64,000 bases of DNA from Planococcus salinus (lineage in GTDB: Bacteria; Bacillota; Bacilli; Bacillales_A; Planococcaceae), in contig NZ_RIAX01000004.1 in NCBI RefSeq assembly GCF_003719725.1, positions 248,001 to 312,000 of the forward strand, written 5' to 3'. Position numbers and translations under genes: made by a program. The notes beneath the pieces were generated by a model that saw only the letters and a list, made by a program, of their open reading frames with translations, was not told the DNA's origin and ran no database searches. This document shows, piece after piece, positions 36,133 through 46,212 of this stretch; the first letter of the stretch is position 1, and the number at the start of each line of letters is the position of its first letter.

Positions 36133-36182
36133 AAAAAACCGCCTGAACCTAAGTGTACCTTAAGTCCAGCCGGCTGTCGTTT
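36133..36182 (-). terminator. Terminator of the GGDEF-EAL gene
   Basis: An imperfect stem of about 13 bp (CCGGCTGGACTTAAG with CTTAGGTTCAGGCGG) is followed by T7 on the minus strand. Confidence 0.7.
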
Positions 36183-36226
36183 ATGAGTTTCGGAGTTTTA
36201 CTGTTGTGTATTTGTCTGCGGAATCT

Positions 36227-38488
36227 TTATACTTTTTCCAGCTTCATATTGTTCACCTTCAATATATTTTCAAAGTCTTCTGGAGCCACGGCCCGCGAAA
36301 ACAGAAACCCTTGTCCAATATTGCAATTGCTGTGAATCAATGCTTCCATTTGCTGCTCACTCTCGATTCCCTCAGCTACAACCGTAAGATTCAAATTGAC
36401 TCCTAAATCGATTATTGTTTTCACCATGGCCTGCTGATTTGTGCTTCCGATGCCATCAATAAAGGATTTATCAATTTTTATCGTATCGATCGGCAGTTCC
36501 TGAAGAATGTTCAGCGAAGAATAACCAGTGCCGAAATCATCGATGGATGTCTTAATGCCCATCGCCCTCAGGCTTTCCAGTATCTTTACGCTTTCCCGTA
36601 TATTTTGCATAATACTTTCCGTAATTTCCAGCTCCAGAAATTGTGGCTCGAGTCCTGATTCTTCCAGCGCTTCTTTGACGGTCAACAAAAAGTCATCTTG
36701 CTGAAACTGCAGAACAGAGACGTTCACTGACACACATAAAGGAGAAAATCCATTTTCCTGCCAGGCTTTGTTTTGCTTGCACGCTTCTTTTAACACCCAT
36801 TCCCCTATCGAAACAATTTGGCCTGTTTCTTCAGCAATCGGAATGAATTCTCCGGGAGTTATCCACCCCAATTCAGGATGCTCCCAACGCAGCAATGCTT
36901 CCATGCCGATAAACCGTTTGGTTGGCAAATCCACTTTCGGCTGGTAATGGAGAATAAATTGTTCACTTTCAATCGCTTTTCTCAATTCATTTTCGATTTT
37001 CAATTTTCTCGTCATGATGCTATTCAGCTCACTGTTGTAGAAGCTGAAATTATTCTTGCCATTTTCTTTTGCGGTATACATGGCAGCGTCTGCGTTTTTC
37101 AGTAAGTCTTCGCTGTTTACGCCGTGATCCGGATAAATGCTTATGCCAATACTTGGTGTTACGTTAATTTCGTAATCACCCACTGAGAAAGGTTCCTGAA
37201 AGTTTTTTAACAAATGTTCAGCTGTAACTGAACACTCCCTTTCTGTCGTGTCAGAGATAATGATGACAAATTCATCTCCCCCCAAGCGGAACAAAGAAGC
37301 TTCTTCTCCTAAAGCTTGCCGTAACCGGTCTGCGGTTTTGATTAGGATCTGGTCTCCCACAAGATGGCCGAGAGTATCATTCACCACTTTAAAGCGGTCT
37401 AAATCTATTAATAACAATGCCATTTTATCAGTTTTGTGCTTTTTCAAACTGTTTTCCACTGTTTCAGTAAAGCTGGCCCGGTTATTCAATCCTGTAAGAG
37501 GATCATGATATGCCAGATGCCGGTACTCCTTTACCAACTTGTTGTTTCGATTGATCACCAGAAGCTGACGTCCCAGAACCATAAAAAAAATGATCAACAA
37601 GGCCGAACTCAGCCAATTGAAATTCCATCTGTAACTGTAAATCACCAAAGCGAGAAGAACCATTATACTCGAGTAAGGGAAGATAAATTCCCTTTCTTCA
37701 AAAGGATTTTTCACTACAAGAGTTATTTCTTTTTTTGTTTTCTGTGCATGATATCCCGCGAATCCAATGAACAACAAAGCCACCAGCCAAATTAAATCGA
37801 CAAAGCCACCGAGCTGGTAACTTCCATAAACCGATAAATACGTATAAAGCGAATCACCAATGATTTGAAGGAAGAAACCAAAAATCACAAACAGCAACAA
37901 TTCTTTTTCTTCATTGTAAACAACGAGATAATATAAAATCGTAGAAACAAAGATGATACTTAAATCAGCTATTGGAAAGGCTGCCGTAATCAAGCTGACA
38001 AGCCATGAACCTTCCGAATGTTCCAGGATGGGCCGGATCAGGTAATGGATGCTGATGGCTACAGCAGTAACCATGAAGACGATAATATTGAACAGGTAAG
38101 TGTAATGTGAAAAAGAAGTGCTCAATTGTTTGGTTATGTAGAACAAAGCCACCAAAAAGAATAAGAAAGCCGCCAACCAGGTTACATATGAAGAATCAGG
38201 AGTTACAGTGGTTTGGTCAAAAAATAAAGAATACAGCCAGATTACATTTGAACTGAGGTGGAACAATACGCCTATGCTCAGCAACAGCCAAAATTTCCGC
38301 TCGCTGTCTTTGATTTTCCGATAGGCTTGATACAGCCAAAAAAAACAAAGTGCCCCTGCAATTACCTGCAGAGCATTGACTCCGATCAAATGCAGCCACT
38401 CATTGTTTCTGAACGCTATGCCCCATCCAACAAAAGCGACTATACTCATGATCAAAACAGTTGTAGGAATACGCCCTATTCTCGACAT
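36227..38488 (-). CDS. Membrane-bound GGDEF-EAL dual-domain c-di-GMP protein
   Basis: The 753-residue protein starts with about nine membrane helices (residues 1-310), a putative sensor. It is followed by a diguanylate cyclase domain with intact GGDEF (near 400; FRLGGDEFVIII) and a phosphodiesterase domain with intact EALLR (near 530), DDFGTGYSS, KIDKSFI and AEGIE. Both activities are possible. ATG 38488 follows AAAGGAGAG; the frame opens 11 codons earlier without a signal. It and the EAL protein at 21290 are the c-di-GMP genes of the window. Confidence 0.95.
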   Translation of the reverse strand: MSRIGRIPTTVLIMSIVAFVGWGIAFRNNEWLHLIGVNALQVIAGALCFFWLYQAYRKIKDSERKFWLLLSIGVLFHLSSNVIWLYSLFFDQTTVTPDSSYVTWLAAFLFFLVALFYITKQLSTSFSHYTYLFNIIVFMVTAVAISIHYLIRPILEHSEGSWLVSLITAAFPIADLSIIFVSTILYYLVVYNEEKELLLFVIFGFFLQIIGDSLYTYLSVYGSYQLGGFVDLIWLVALLFIGFAGYHAQKTKKEITLVVKNPFEEREFIFPYSSIMVLLALVIYSYRWNFNWLSSALLIIFFMVLGRQLLVINRNNKLVKEYRHLAYHDPLTGLNNRASFTETVENSLKKHKTDKMALLLIDLDRFKVVNDTLGHLVGDQILIKTADRLRQALGEEASLFRLGGDEFVIIISDTTERECSVTAEHLLKNFQEPFSVGDYEINVTPSIGISIYPDHGVNSEDLLKNADAAMYTAKENGKNNFSFYNSELNSIMTRKLKIENELRKAIESEQFILHYQPKVDLPTKRFIGMEALLRWEHPELGWITPGEFIPIAEETGQIVSIGEWVLKEACKQNKAWQENGFSPLCVSVNVSVLQFQQDDFLLTVKEALEESGLEPQFLELEITESIMQNIRESVKILESLRAMGIKTSIDDFGTGYSSLNILQELPIDTIKIDKSFIDGIGSTNQQAMVKTIIDLGVNLNLTVVAEGIESEQQMEALIHSNCNIGQGFLFSRAVAPEDFENILKVNNMKLEKV

Positions 38489-38671
38489 TTTTTCTCTCCT
38501 TTTCAAACAGCGATTTTTCAAACTATGAATGCAAAAACTCTTAAATAGAGTTTCTTTGGTTTCTCACAAGTATTCCAAGCATGTATTTAGTCTTTTCTCC
38601 TATTGTTAACTTTTTACAGTTAATTTATTATATCTTTTATACTCTATTTTGAATAGCTCTTTTTACTCACA

Positions 38672-38706
38672 AAAATAAAACAGGAAGTGAAAATCCCACT
38701 CCCTGC
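38672..38706 (-). terminator. Terminator of the BASS transporter gene
   Basis: CAGGAAGTG and CACTCCCTG (one G-U on the RNA) with a T-rich tail on the minus strand. Confidence 0.75.
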
Positions 38707-38772
38707 TTAGAAACGTTATTCACTTCTCTTGTTCACTAAACAACTTTTCTTTACAGCAATTGCCTCCGAACG

Positions 38773-39735
38773 TCAAACAGTGTTTTTTAACCATCCTGCC
38801 TTAACTGGTTGAATTGCTGATTTGCTGAAATGATTGGCAATTAATGCACCCAGCGATAAATTGAAGATCATATTGAAAATCGGTGCAACCGTCCCGAGTT
38901 CCCCGATAAAACGAAAAGCCAATATTGCCGCAAGAGCCGTGTTGCATAAACCAACCTGGAACAAAGCGGCACGGGCATCTTCTTCTCCCAGATTCAATGC
39001 TCGAGCTATGAGGTAAGCGGCCGCCATCGGGAAAACGACTTGTACGAGTGTTGCCGCTGCAATCAGCGGAATGGAATTCATTTCCGAAGCAATGGCGGCT
39101 TTTCCGCTTCCCACAAGCGTATGGACAATCAGCAGCAACGCCAACGAAGATCCAAGCTTTGTCACCGATTTTGAGTAAATTTTCAGTTTTGGAAGGCTCC
39201 GCTGAATCCACAAACCGATACCCATCGGCACTACCACAATCAGGACAAATGATAACAGCAGATCGAAAAAGGAAATTGCCACTTGTTCATTCGACAGACC
39301 CAGCATGGCCAGCGGTGTGACGATCGGACTGATCGCCACGTCCAGTAAAGAGGCTGCCACCACCAAAGAGGCGTTGCCTCCCGCAAGGAACGTATAGACA
39401 GTGGCAGCCGTCGCGCTCGGCACAGTTCCCGCCAATATGAGGCCAGCCGCAATTTCCGGTTTTGATGAAAAGAACAGATGGGCCAAACCGATGGATACAA
39501 ATACCGTAAGCGTCCATTTCAAGGCCGTTACCAGCACCAATTCCCGTTTCTTGTTCCGTATTTCTTTAAAAGCTTCGATGTTCATCGACAGCCCCGCAAA
39601 AAAGATGACAACTCCCAATAGCATACTTGGAACCCAGGAAGATACCTGCCAATACACCGGCGAAAAGTATGTACCTACAGCTACCAATAAAATTAAAATC
39701 GGCAATTTTTCAGAAACGAATTTGATCAAAGACAT
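38773..39735 (-). CDS. Bile acid:sodium symporter (BASS) family transporter
   Basis: The 320-residue protein has nine or ten membrane segments with GVVIFFAGLSMNIEAF, AGTVPSATAATVYTFLAGGNASLVV (the conserved GGNxxLS-like crossing) and QVGLCNTALAAILA. Members import or export organic anions such as pantoate, pyruvate or bile acids with Na+. Substrate is unknown. The gene is single and divergent from the IseA-like gene. Confidence 0.9.
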   Translation of the reverse strand: MSLIKFVSEKLPILILLVAVGTYFSPVYWQVSSWVPSMLLGVVIFFAGLSMNIEAFKEIRNKKRELVLVTALKWTLTVFVSIGLAHLFFSSKPEIAAGLILAGTVPSATAATVYTFLAGGNASLVVAASLLDVAISPIVTPLAMLGLSNEQVAISFFDLLLSFVLIVVVPMGIGLWIQRSLPKLKIYSKSVTKLGSSLALLLIVHTLVGSGKAAIASEMNSIPLIAAATLVQVVFPMAAAYLIARALNLGEEDARAALFQVGLCNTALAAILAFRFIGELGTVAPIFNMIFNLSLGALIANHFSKSAIQPVKAGWLKNTV

Positions 39736-40068
39736 TCTGCTTTATTTCCTCCCAGCTTCGTGCGTTACTTCATCAATATTTGGCACACATGAGTTTTCAT
39801 CTATTATACAGGGGTTGTTTGAAAAATTCTGTTTTTTTAATAAATTCGTTTACAGCGTGAAACATTTTCACTGTTGGTCCGTTTATTATGGTGTAGTCAT
39901 TTCCACTGCAAAAGAGGTGATGAAGAAGACATCAAAAGCGCCTTCACTGCTTTTCCAGTCATTTTTGTCCACTGCTGAAATCTGTGTCACTTCGCTTTTT
40001 TTTGCTTGTATCATGACGAAATCAGTCCAAGGCCGGCAGCTTCTATACTAAAATGTGGAGGAATCAAC
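39736..40068. other. Intergenic region, no confident gene
   Basis: A 43-codon frame at 39920-40051 was considered and rejected (see rejected list). The rest is A+T-rich promoter-type sequence for two divergent genes. Confidence 0.45.
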
Positions 40069-40071
40069 GTG

Positions 40072-40986
40072 ATGAAGAACAAAATGATGATTACAGCTAT
40101 GTCAGCCATTTTACTTGCAAGCGGGTCTATGCAAAGCGGAGCAGCTTTTGCCCATGAAGCTCCAGTCATTACGCAAACGGCAGCCGCTCACCATTTCATC
40201 TCAAAAGACCAGGTCATAGCGGCGAGCAGTAAGTGGGTCCAAAAAATGTCTTATGTTCAAATGGGTGGTTTTTATGAAGAAGGCGAATACAAAACCTTCA
40301 CTCATAAAGGCCAAACGTATCGCTATCTGTCGAAAGATATCGATACCCGAAGAGAATTGCTTCGCTACCTGACCGAAAGCGTAACAGCTGACTATGCTGA
40401 ACAATTCATCAAAGAAATGGGCATTATTCAATATAGAGGCAAACTGGCCCAACTGGAAGCAGATGGCGGCTCTTTGCTGCAGTGGGAACAAGCCGAAGTC
40501 GTCCACCTGAAGACAGCCGGTAATAGGCATACATATAAGTTGATTGTGCCAATTGGAGAAACAACAGAAAAATCTGTTTACCATGTCCACCTGAAGAGAG
40601 TGTCGCAAAACTCCTGGAAAATTGACCAACTCGAGTACCAAAAAGATGTAACAGCCGACATTCCGGGGAATATCAATCCAGCTTTTGTGTTTTTCCATTA
40701 TCTGCTGACTGATTCATCTGTAAGCCAGGAGCAATTGGCCCATAAAGATGTCTTGGATGTCCGCTCCTTTAAAAAAGGCATTGAAAAAGTGGAAATCAAA
40801 TCAATGGAAAACAAAGGTTGGGTGGGCGACAAAGTGGAGTATGCCGTTACATTTCATGCCGACCTGGCAAGAAACTACAAAGGCTCTCTGAAAAAAGGCG
40901 AGAACAGGCTGTATTTCCTGATTGAACACACTGGACATATGGAATTCAAAATCGTCAGTGTCAAAAACACCTCCCACAGCAAGTAA
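40072..40986 (+). CDS. Secreted protein with IseA-like (D,L-endopeptidase inhibitor) domain
   Basis: The 304-residue product has a signal peptide (residues 4-25, likely cleaved after AFA). The following 140 residues resemble the IseA/YoeB fold: YKTFTHKGQTYRYLSKDIDTRRELLRYL, IIQYRGKLAQLEADGGSLLQW, then SVYHVHLKRVSQNSWKIDQ. IseA binds and inhibits cell-wall D,L-endopeptidases. About 130 further residues form a second, unrecognised domain not found in the 180-residue IseA. GTG 40069 is an alternative start; GGAGG precedes both. Confidence 0.75.
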   Translation: MKNKMMITAMSAILLASGSMQSGAAFAHEAPVITQTAAAHHFISKDQVIAASSKWVQKMSYVQMGGFYEEGEYKTFTHKGQTYRYLSKDIDTRRELLRYLTESVTADYAEQFIKEMGIIQYRGKLAQLEADGGSLLQWEQAEVVHLKTAGNRHTYKLIVPIGETTEKSVYHVHLKRVSQNSWKIDQLEYQKDVTADIPGNINPAFVFFHYLLTDSSVSQEQLAHKDVLDVRSFKKGIEKVEIKSMENKGWVGDKVEYAVTFHADLARNYKGSLKKGENRLYFLIEHTGHMEFKIVSVKNTSHSK

Positions 40987-40989
40987 AAA

Positions 40990-41030
40990 CAAAAGCCAGG
41001 GAACGGTTGTCACGTTCCCCGGCTTTTTAA
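40990..41030 (+). terminator. Terminator of the IseA-like gene
   Basis: AAAAGCCAGGGAACG and CGTTCCCCGGCTTTTT around a short loop. It probably also serves the convergent helicase gene. Confidence 0.9.
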
Positions 41031-41051
41031 ATGGCCCGAAATTACTCTACA

Positions 41052-44000
41052 TTACGTCATGAGAATTTCCCGGATATCTTCTTCTGTCATCGCACGCAAC
41101 GGCTCCTGACCTGATTGGATCACTTCATCGACCAGGTTTTTCTTTTTCAACTGCAATTGGGTGATTTTCTCTTCAATCGTCCCTTTGGCCACCATCCGGA
41201 TCACCTGCACTTCTTTTTCCTGCCCCATCCGATGCGCACGATCTGCAGCCTGCTGTTCGACTGCCGGATTCCACCAAAGATCATAAAGAATCACGGTATC
41301 GGCGCCTGTCAGATTCAAACCGGTACCGCCTGCCTTTAAAGAAATCAAAAACAGATTCCCTTCCCCTTCGTTGAAACGGCTACACAGCTCAACCCGTTCG
41401 CTGGGAGGCGTTTGACCATCCAAATAAAAATATGGAACGCCACTTTTCGCCAATTGCCGACCGATAAGACCCAGCATTTGCGTAAACTGCGAAAATACCA
41501 GCACCCGTCGTCCGGCAAGACGTGCTTCCTCCAACATCTCCATCAATTGATCGTATTTAGCAGAGCCGCCGGTATAACCTTCCACAAACAACGCCGGATG
41601 ACAGCATAATTGCCGAAGCCGTGTCAGGCCGGCCAATATTTGAATGCGGTGTTTTTGGAAACTGTCTTTGTTCAAATGCTTCAACGCATCATGCTTCAGC
41701 TCCGCCAAATAAGCGGCGTACAATTTCTTCTGTTCACCCTGGAGTTCGGACAGCTGGACCGTCTCGACTTTCTCCGGCAATTCTTTTAAGACTTCCTGTT
41801 TCACGCGGCGCAGGATAAACGGCCGTACCCGTTTTGCCACCTTTTCCCGTGCCATTTCACTGAACGCCCGCCGGTTTGGCAGCAGTTCCGGGAATACGAC
41901 ATGGAAAATCGACCATAATTCATCCAACGAGTTTTCAATCGGTGTTCCGGTCAAAGCAAACCGGTAGTCGGCCTGAATCGTCTTGACCGCCTTCGCCGTT
42001 TGTGTAACCGGGTTTTTGAACGCCTGTGCTTCGTCCAGGAACAAAGTATGAAATTGTTTTTTACGGTATAAAGCCCTGTCCATACGTAAGGAAGGATACG
42101 ATGTGATAAGAACGTCCATTTTTTCACTTTCTTTTATGGTTAACGCTCTTTTTGCTTTGTTTCCATCGATAATGGCTGCCCGGATCGATGGGGCAAACTT
42201 TTTCAGTTCGTTCAGCCAGTTATACGTCAGTGAAGAAGGTGCCACTACCAGCACCGGCAATTGCCGGTTGCGGATATCCGGCAGGACCGATAGGATAAAC
42301 GCGATGCTCTGCAGTGTTTTGCCGAGCCCCATATCGTCCGCCAGAATGCCGCCGAACCTGTATTTGGCCAGCAGTTTGAACCAGCTGAAACCGCTTTTTT
42401 GGTAATTGCGGAGCACATTTCTTAAACGATCCGGTATTTCCATATCCGCCGCTTCCGGCTCACTCAGCTGTTTCATCAGCTGAGTAAAGGTTTTTCCCGG
42501 GTCCACCAGTTTGTCCTGCTCCAAAGTTTCCACCATCCGCATTCCTTCGATCAACGGAACTCGTATCTCCTGTTCGTTGAAAGGAGCGTCCTGGACGTCC
42601 AGATCGACCAAGAAATCATGAAGGTTTCTGAATTCAGCTGTTTCCAAAGACAGTAATGTACCGTTTGGAATCCGGTAATACTTCCGCTTTTCCTTGAGTG
42701 CCAGCAACATTTGTTGGATCTCCGATTCCGGAATTCCTTGAAGGTCGAAACGGAATTCCAGCCAATCTGTCCGTTCACTAACCTCAACTTTGATTTTCGG
42801 GCCAGCATACGCTTTTTGCACACGCAATTTCACTGCTGTCGTGGCATAGACTTGCAGCAGTTCCTCCAGCTTCGGAATGGTGTGATACAAAAAATCGTAT
42901 TCCGCTTCTTCGTCCTGCATATAAAAGCCGCCGTCTGTTTGTGTAAACGCATTGTTTTTCATCAGTTTCATGATTTCCTGTTCCTGATCACGCTGCCGCC
43001 GAATACCGGGAAAATGACGAAATTCGTCTTCCGGTTCTTCGCATGGATTGATGACCAGCTGTCCGTAATGGAACTCCACTCCAGCCAGCAGCCGGTGTTT
43101 GATGCGGTCCAAAAACAGTTTTGCGTGAAGCGGTGTTGCCACCATTCGTTCAGTGATAACGTCTGCAATTTCCACTTTTCCGAGCTGTTCCAAACCTGGC
43201 ACCACAGCCTCCATAAAGTGCTCCAATTGTTCAGGCGAAATGAACAGCTGCTCTTCTGTTCCTTCCATCAGCTCTTTCAATTGCACCAGTCGGTTGATGT
43301 TGTCTGCTGTCAGGCGGATGACAGTTCCGTTATAAAAAGCGGTTTCATAGGCGGCTGCTACCAAAAGCTGGTCCAACCCCTCTACGTCAAGCCGGTAGCC
43401 GCCTGACTTATCTTTGTCAAAATGAAAAGACAAAGCCAACTCTTCCGTTACGTAAAGATCTTCAACCACCTGGCCTTCCTGCACCACTCTGACAAAAGGA
43501 GCTTTTTGCAATAATGGCAAAAACCGCTCCCAATCAGAAGGCGTCAGCAACAATGTATTTTCTGAACGGGTTGTTTCGGTGACTGCATGACGGCTTTTCA
43601 ACAGGAACTGGATGGCTTCTTCCGTTTCTTTATCGAAACTATGGATGTCGGGTGAATACAGAAAGCCGGATGGGCTTTCATACATCTCTCCCTGCTCCAC
43701 TTTTGAAAGGAACGTCCCCAAGTCCTCAATTTCATGGAATTGATCAAGACCGATTTTCAATTGAAGCCCTATAACAGGCTCCTTTCTTCCGAAAAAAGAT
43801 GGAATGCAGCTGAATTCCACCCGCACAGCCTCCCTGTTTTCAAAGTAAGACCGTCTGCCTCTTCGTTGCGGTGTTTGCGGAGCAAACAGCTCCATCATTT
43901 TTTCTGATAACGGCTGTTCCTTCAGCTCCATGTCAGCAATTTCCCACATGACTGCTGCAATATGGTGGCAGTAAGTCGATACAAACCCGACCGGCGGGCA

Positions 44001-44210
44001 ACTGCAGGAAGCGTCTATTTTCCCTCCGGCTGTCTGCTTCACATTGACGCAAAACCCATTTCTGCCCTGCACGGTCGCCTTCATGGTTAAATCATCCTCT
44101 GAATCCGGCTCGAGTCTGACTTTGCCGGCCAAGTGATAGCTCCTGCCTTTTTTTGAAGCGGCGGTTCCGCAGTATTTTTTTATTGTTCGTTCAGTTATTG
44201 AAAAATTCAT
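41052..44210 (-). CDS. SWIM zinc-finger and SNF2 family helicase
   Basis: The 1052-residue protein has a SWIM motif near residue 70 (CSCPPVGFVSTYCHHIAAVM). A bacterial SNF2 N-terminal domain follows, then an SNF2 ATPase with DDMGLGKT (about 623), DEAQAF (about 723), ALTGTPIENSLDELWS and the helicase C motifs LFLISLKAGGTGLNLTGADTVI and QAADRAHRMGQ. It is an ATP-driven double-stranded DNA translocase. The in vivo role in Firmicutes is unclear. It is divergent from pgeF. Confidence 0.95.
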   Translation of the reverse strand: MNFSITERTIKKYCGTAASKKGRSYHLAGKVRLEPDSEDDLTMKATVQGRNGFCVNVKQTAGGKIDASCSCPPVGFVSTYCHHIAAVMWEIADMELKEQPLSEKMMELFAPQTPQRRGRRSYFENREAVRVEFSCIPSFFGRKEPVIGLQLKIGLDQFHEIEDLGTFLSKVEQGEMYESPSGFLYSPDIHSFDKETEEAIQFLLKSRHAVTETTRSENTLLLTPSDWERFLPLLQKAPFVRVVQEGQVVEDLYVTEELALSFHFDKDKSGGYRLDVEGLDQLLVAAAYETAFYNGTVIRLTADNINRLVQLKELMEGTEEQLFISPEQLEHFMEAVVPGLEQLGKVEIADVITERMVATPLHAKLFLDRIKHRLLAGVEFHYGQLVINPCEEPEDEFRHFPGIRRQRDQEQEIMKLMKNNAFTQTDGGFYMQDEEAEYDFLYHTIPKLEELLQVYATTAVKLRVQKAYAGPKIKVEVSERTDWLEFRFDLQGIPESEIQQMLLALKEKRKYYRIPNGTLLSLETAEFRNLHDFLVDLDVQDAPFNEQEIRVPLIEGMRMVETLEQDKLVDPGKTFTQLMKQLSEPEAADMEIPDRLRNVLRNYQKSGFSWFKLLAKYRFGGILADDMGLGKTLQSIAFILSVLPDIRNRQLPVLVVAPSSLTYNWLNELKKFAPSIRAAIIDGNKAKRALTIKESEKMDVLITSYPSLRMDRALYRKKQFHTLFLDEAQAFKNPVTQTAKAVKTIQADYRFALTGTPIENSLDELWSIFHVVFPELLPNRRAFSEMAREKVAKRVRPFILRRVKQEVLKELPEKVETVQLSELQGEQKKLYAAYLAELKHDALKHLNKDSFQKHRIQILAGLTRLRQLCCHPALFVEGYTGGSAKYDQLMEMLEEARLAGRRVLVFSQFTQMLGLIGRQLAKSGVPYFYLDGQTPPSERVELCSRFNEGEGNLFLISLKAGGTGLNLTGADTVILYDLWWNPAVEQQAADRAHRMGQEKEVQVIRMVAKGTIEEKITQLQLKKKNLVDEVIQSGQEPLRAMTEEDIREILMT

Positions 44211-44277
44211 GACCTGGTCCTTCCTGCTGTCCTATACATCATTTGCTCCTTATTATATAGTAAAACAGGGTGATAGC

Positions 44278-45042
44278 ATGAAAATAAACAGTTACAGCAA
44301 TAACGAGAAATTCATTTATGGACTGACCATGAAAGACGACACGGAACTTGAAAACAACAATATGGCGCTCCACGCTTCCGACAACTTGGAAGATGTATTG
44401 GAAAACCGAAGAAAACTGGCCGTTTTTCTGCAAAGCGGACTGGGGGATTTTGTTTGTGCCCACCAAACGCACAGCGCGAATTTTTACAAAGTGACGCTTG
44501 AAGATAAAGGCAAAGGATCCAAACATATGGACGATGCCATTGCAGACACAGACGCCCTTTATACGTACGAACCAAACTTGGTCTTATGCAGTTTTACTGC
44601 TGATTGCGTGCCGGTCATGTTTTATGATGAAGTGCAGGGACTGACCGGTGTCATCCATTCCGGCTGGCAAGGGACCGTCAAAGAAATTTCGTTAAAGCTT
44701 TTCGAACACCTGCAACAGGAAGAAAATTGTGCTCCTGAAAATCTGCATGTCCAGATCGGTGCCGCGTTGAGTCAGGAGAAATTTGAAGTCGATGAGGATG
44801 TCTACCTCAAATTCAGAGATCTCGGCTACGCCGATGATTTTATGTATTACAACGGACAAACGCGCAAATACCATATTGATAACCAGCAAACCGTCAAGAA
44901 GCAATGCGAATTGGCTGGTATTCCAGCCGGCAACATCTCGATTGACCGGACATGCACCTACATGAGTCCCGACGGATTTTCTTACCGGCAGGATAAAAAA
45001 AGCGGTCGGCATTTGGCTTTTATTACGAAGAGGCATGATTAA
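44278..45042 (+). CDS. pgeF: Peptidoglycan editing factor PgeF (YfiH family)
   Basis: The 254-residue protein has the metal-binding set HQTHS, ADCVPV and HSGWQG of the YfiH/laccase-like family. In E. coli the enzyme removes L-Ser wrongly placed in muropeptides; purine nucleoside activity is also reported for homologues. ATG 44278 starts after CAGGGTGATAGC. It is divergent from the helicase with a 67-bp gap and alone. Confidence 0.9.
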   Translation: MKINSYSNNEKFIYGLTMKDDTELENNNMALHASDNLEDVLENRRKLAVFLQSGLGDFVCAHQTHSANFYKVTLEDKGKGSKHMDDAIADTDALYTYEPNLVLCSFTADCVPVMFYDEVQGLTGVIHSGWQGTVKEISLKLFEHLQQEENCAPENLHVQIGAALSQEKFEVDEDVYLKFRDLGYADDFMYYNGQTRKYHIDNQQTVKKQCELAGIPAGNISIDRTCTYMSPDGFSYRQDKKSGRHLAFITKRHD

Positions 45043-45093
45043 CGCCTGTGACTCTGATAACAGATTTCGATGACACAGAATCATTAATACGCA

Positions 45094-45134
45094 AAAACCT
45101 GTAGACCTCTCTTCATAAGAATGGTCTACAGGCG
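45094..45134 (-). terminator. Terminator of the ABC transporter operon
   Basis: CCTGTAGACC and GGTCTACAGG with TTTTT on the minus strand. Confidence 0.87.
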
Positions 45135-45141
45135 ATGAAAT

Positions 45142-46212
45142 TCAGCTGAATACAAGGTCTTTTTCAGGTTTCGGGGCTGATTTCAATGAGATTTCCACAG
45201 CATCACCGACTTGGAAACGGGGTGAGGAGATCGGTTCGTGAACTGTCCACGTTTCGACCCCTGCTTCCACTGTGTAATGAATCTCATGTCCCTGGTATTG
45301 AACATAGGTGATACGCCCCTGTGTTTCAGTCCCTGTGCTTAAAGACAATCGGACTTGTTCGGGGCGCACAGGATACAGACCTTTCTTTTTGAAGTGTTCC
45401 GCTACCCCCAGATCCGGCCAGCTGCTTTTTGAATCGATTGCAGGAACAAAGCGCCCATCTTGCCAATGTCCTTTTACCACATTGCATTTCCCCACAAAAG
45501 TCGCCACAAATTCCGTTTCCGGACGGGTATAGATCAGTTCCGGCGGGGCGATTTGCTCAATCTTCCCTTTGTTCATCACAACGATTTTATCGGCGATAGC
45601 CAGTGCTTCGCTTTGGTCGTGTGTTACAAAAACAATGGAAGCCTGGGTTTCCCGATGAAGTTTTTGGATTTCTTTCCTCATCTCCATCCGCAGTTCCACA
45701 TCCAGTGCACTGAATGGCTCATCCATCAGCAATACGTTCGGCAAAGGGGCGATTGCCCGCGCCAATGCCACACGCTGCTTTTGCCCGCCCGACAGTTCTG
45801 CAGGAAAACGTTCGGCAAACGAATCCAATCCGACGAGTGCCAGTGTCTCATTGATTCTCAAACTCATTGCCCGCTTGCTGTCTTTTCTGCTGTTCGGATG
45901 GTGACGCAATGGAAATTTGATGTGGTCTGCCACAGTCATATGCGGCCATAACGCAAAAGATTGAAAAACCATGCCGATATTTCGTTTTTCTGGAGGAACA
46001 ACCCTTTTCGCTGATGCCACCATTGAATCGTTCATGACAATGCTGCCGGCTGTCGGCCCCATGAATCCTGCCAGCAGTTTCAATAACGTCGTCTTTCCGC
46101 ATCCCGAAGGACCCAGCACGGCGATGAATTCCCCTTTTTTTATTTCCAGGTCCACGTTCTGTAAAGCAGGGAAAGAACCATAATCTTTTGAAACCCCTAT
46201 CACTTCAATCAT
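45142..46212 (-). CDS. ABC transporter ATP-binding protein (FbpC / PotA type)
   Basis: The 356-residue ATPase has Walker A GPSGCGKTT, Q-loop MVFQSFALWPHMTV, signature ELSGGQKQRVALARA and Walker B VLLMDEPFSALD. A C-terminal TOBE regulatory domain runs from about 240 (PVRPEQVRLSL). ATG 46212 overlaps the permease stop (ATGA). The family serves ferric iron or 2-aminoethylphosphonate uptake. Confidence 0.92.
   Translation of the reverse strand: MIEVIGVSKDYGSFPALQNVDLEIKKGEFIAVLGPSGCGKTTLLKLLAGFMGPTAGSIVMNDSMVASAKRVVPPEKRNIGMVFQSFALWPHMTVADHIKFPLRHHPNSRKDSKRAMSLRINETLALVGLDSFAERFPAELSGGQKQRVALARAIAPLPNVLLMDEPFSALDVELRMEMRKEIQKLHRETQASIVFVTHDQSEALAIADKIVVMNKGKIEQIAPPELIYTRPETEFVATFVGKCNVVKGHWQDGRFVPAIDSKSSWPDLGVAEHFKKKGLYPVRPEQVRLSLSTGTETQGRITYVQYQGHEIHYTVEAGVETWTVHEPISSPRFQVGDAVEISLKSAPKPEKDLVFS

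Noticed and set aside
39920-40051. 43-codon frame with a hydrophobic middle upstream of the IseA-like gene
   Set aside because: The ribosome site is only two bases from the ATG and no similarity is recognised.
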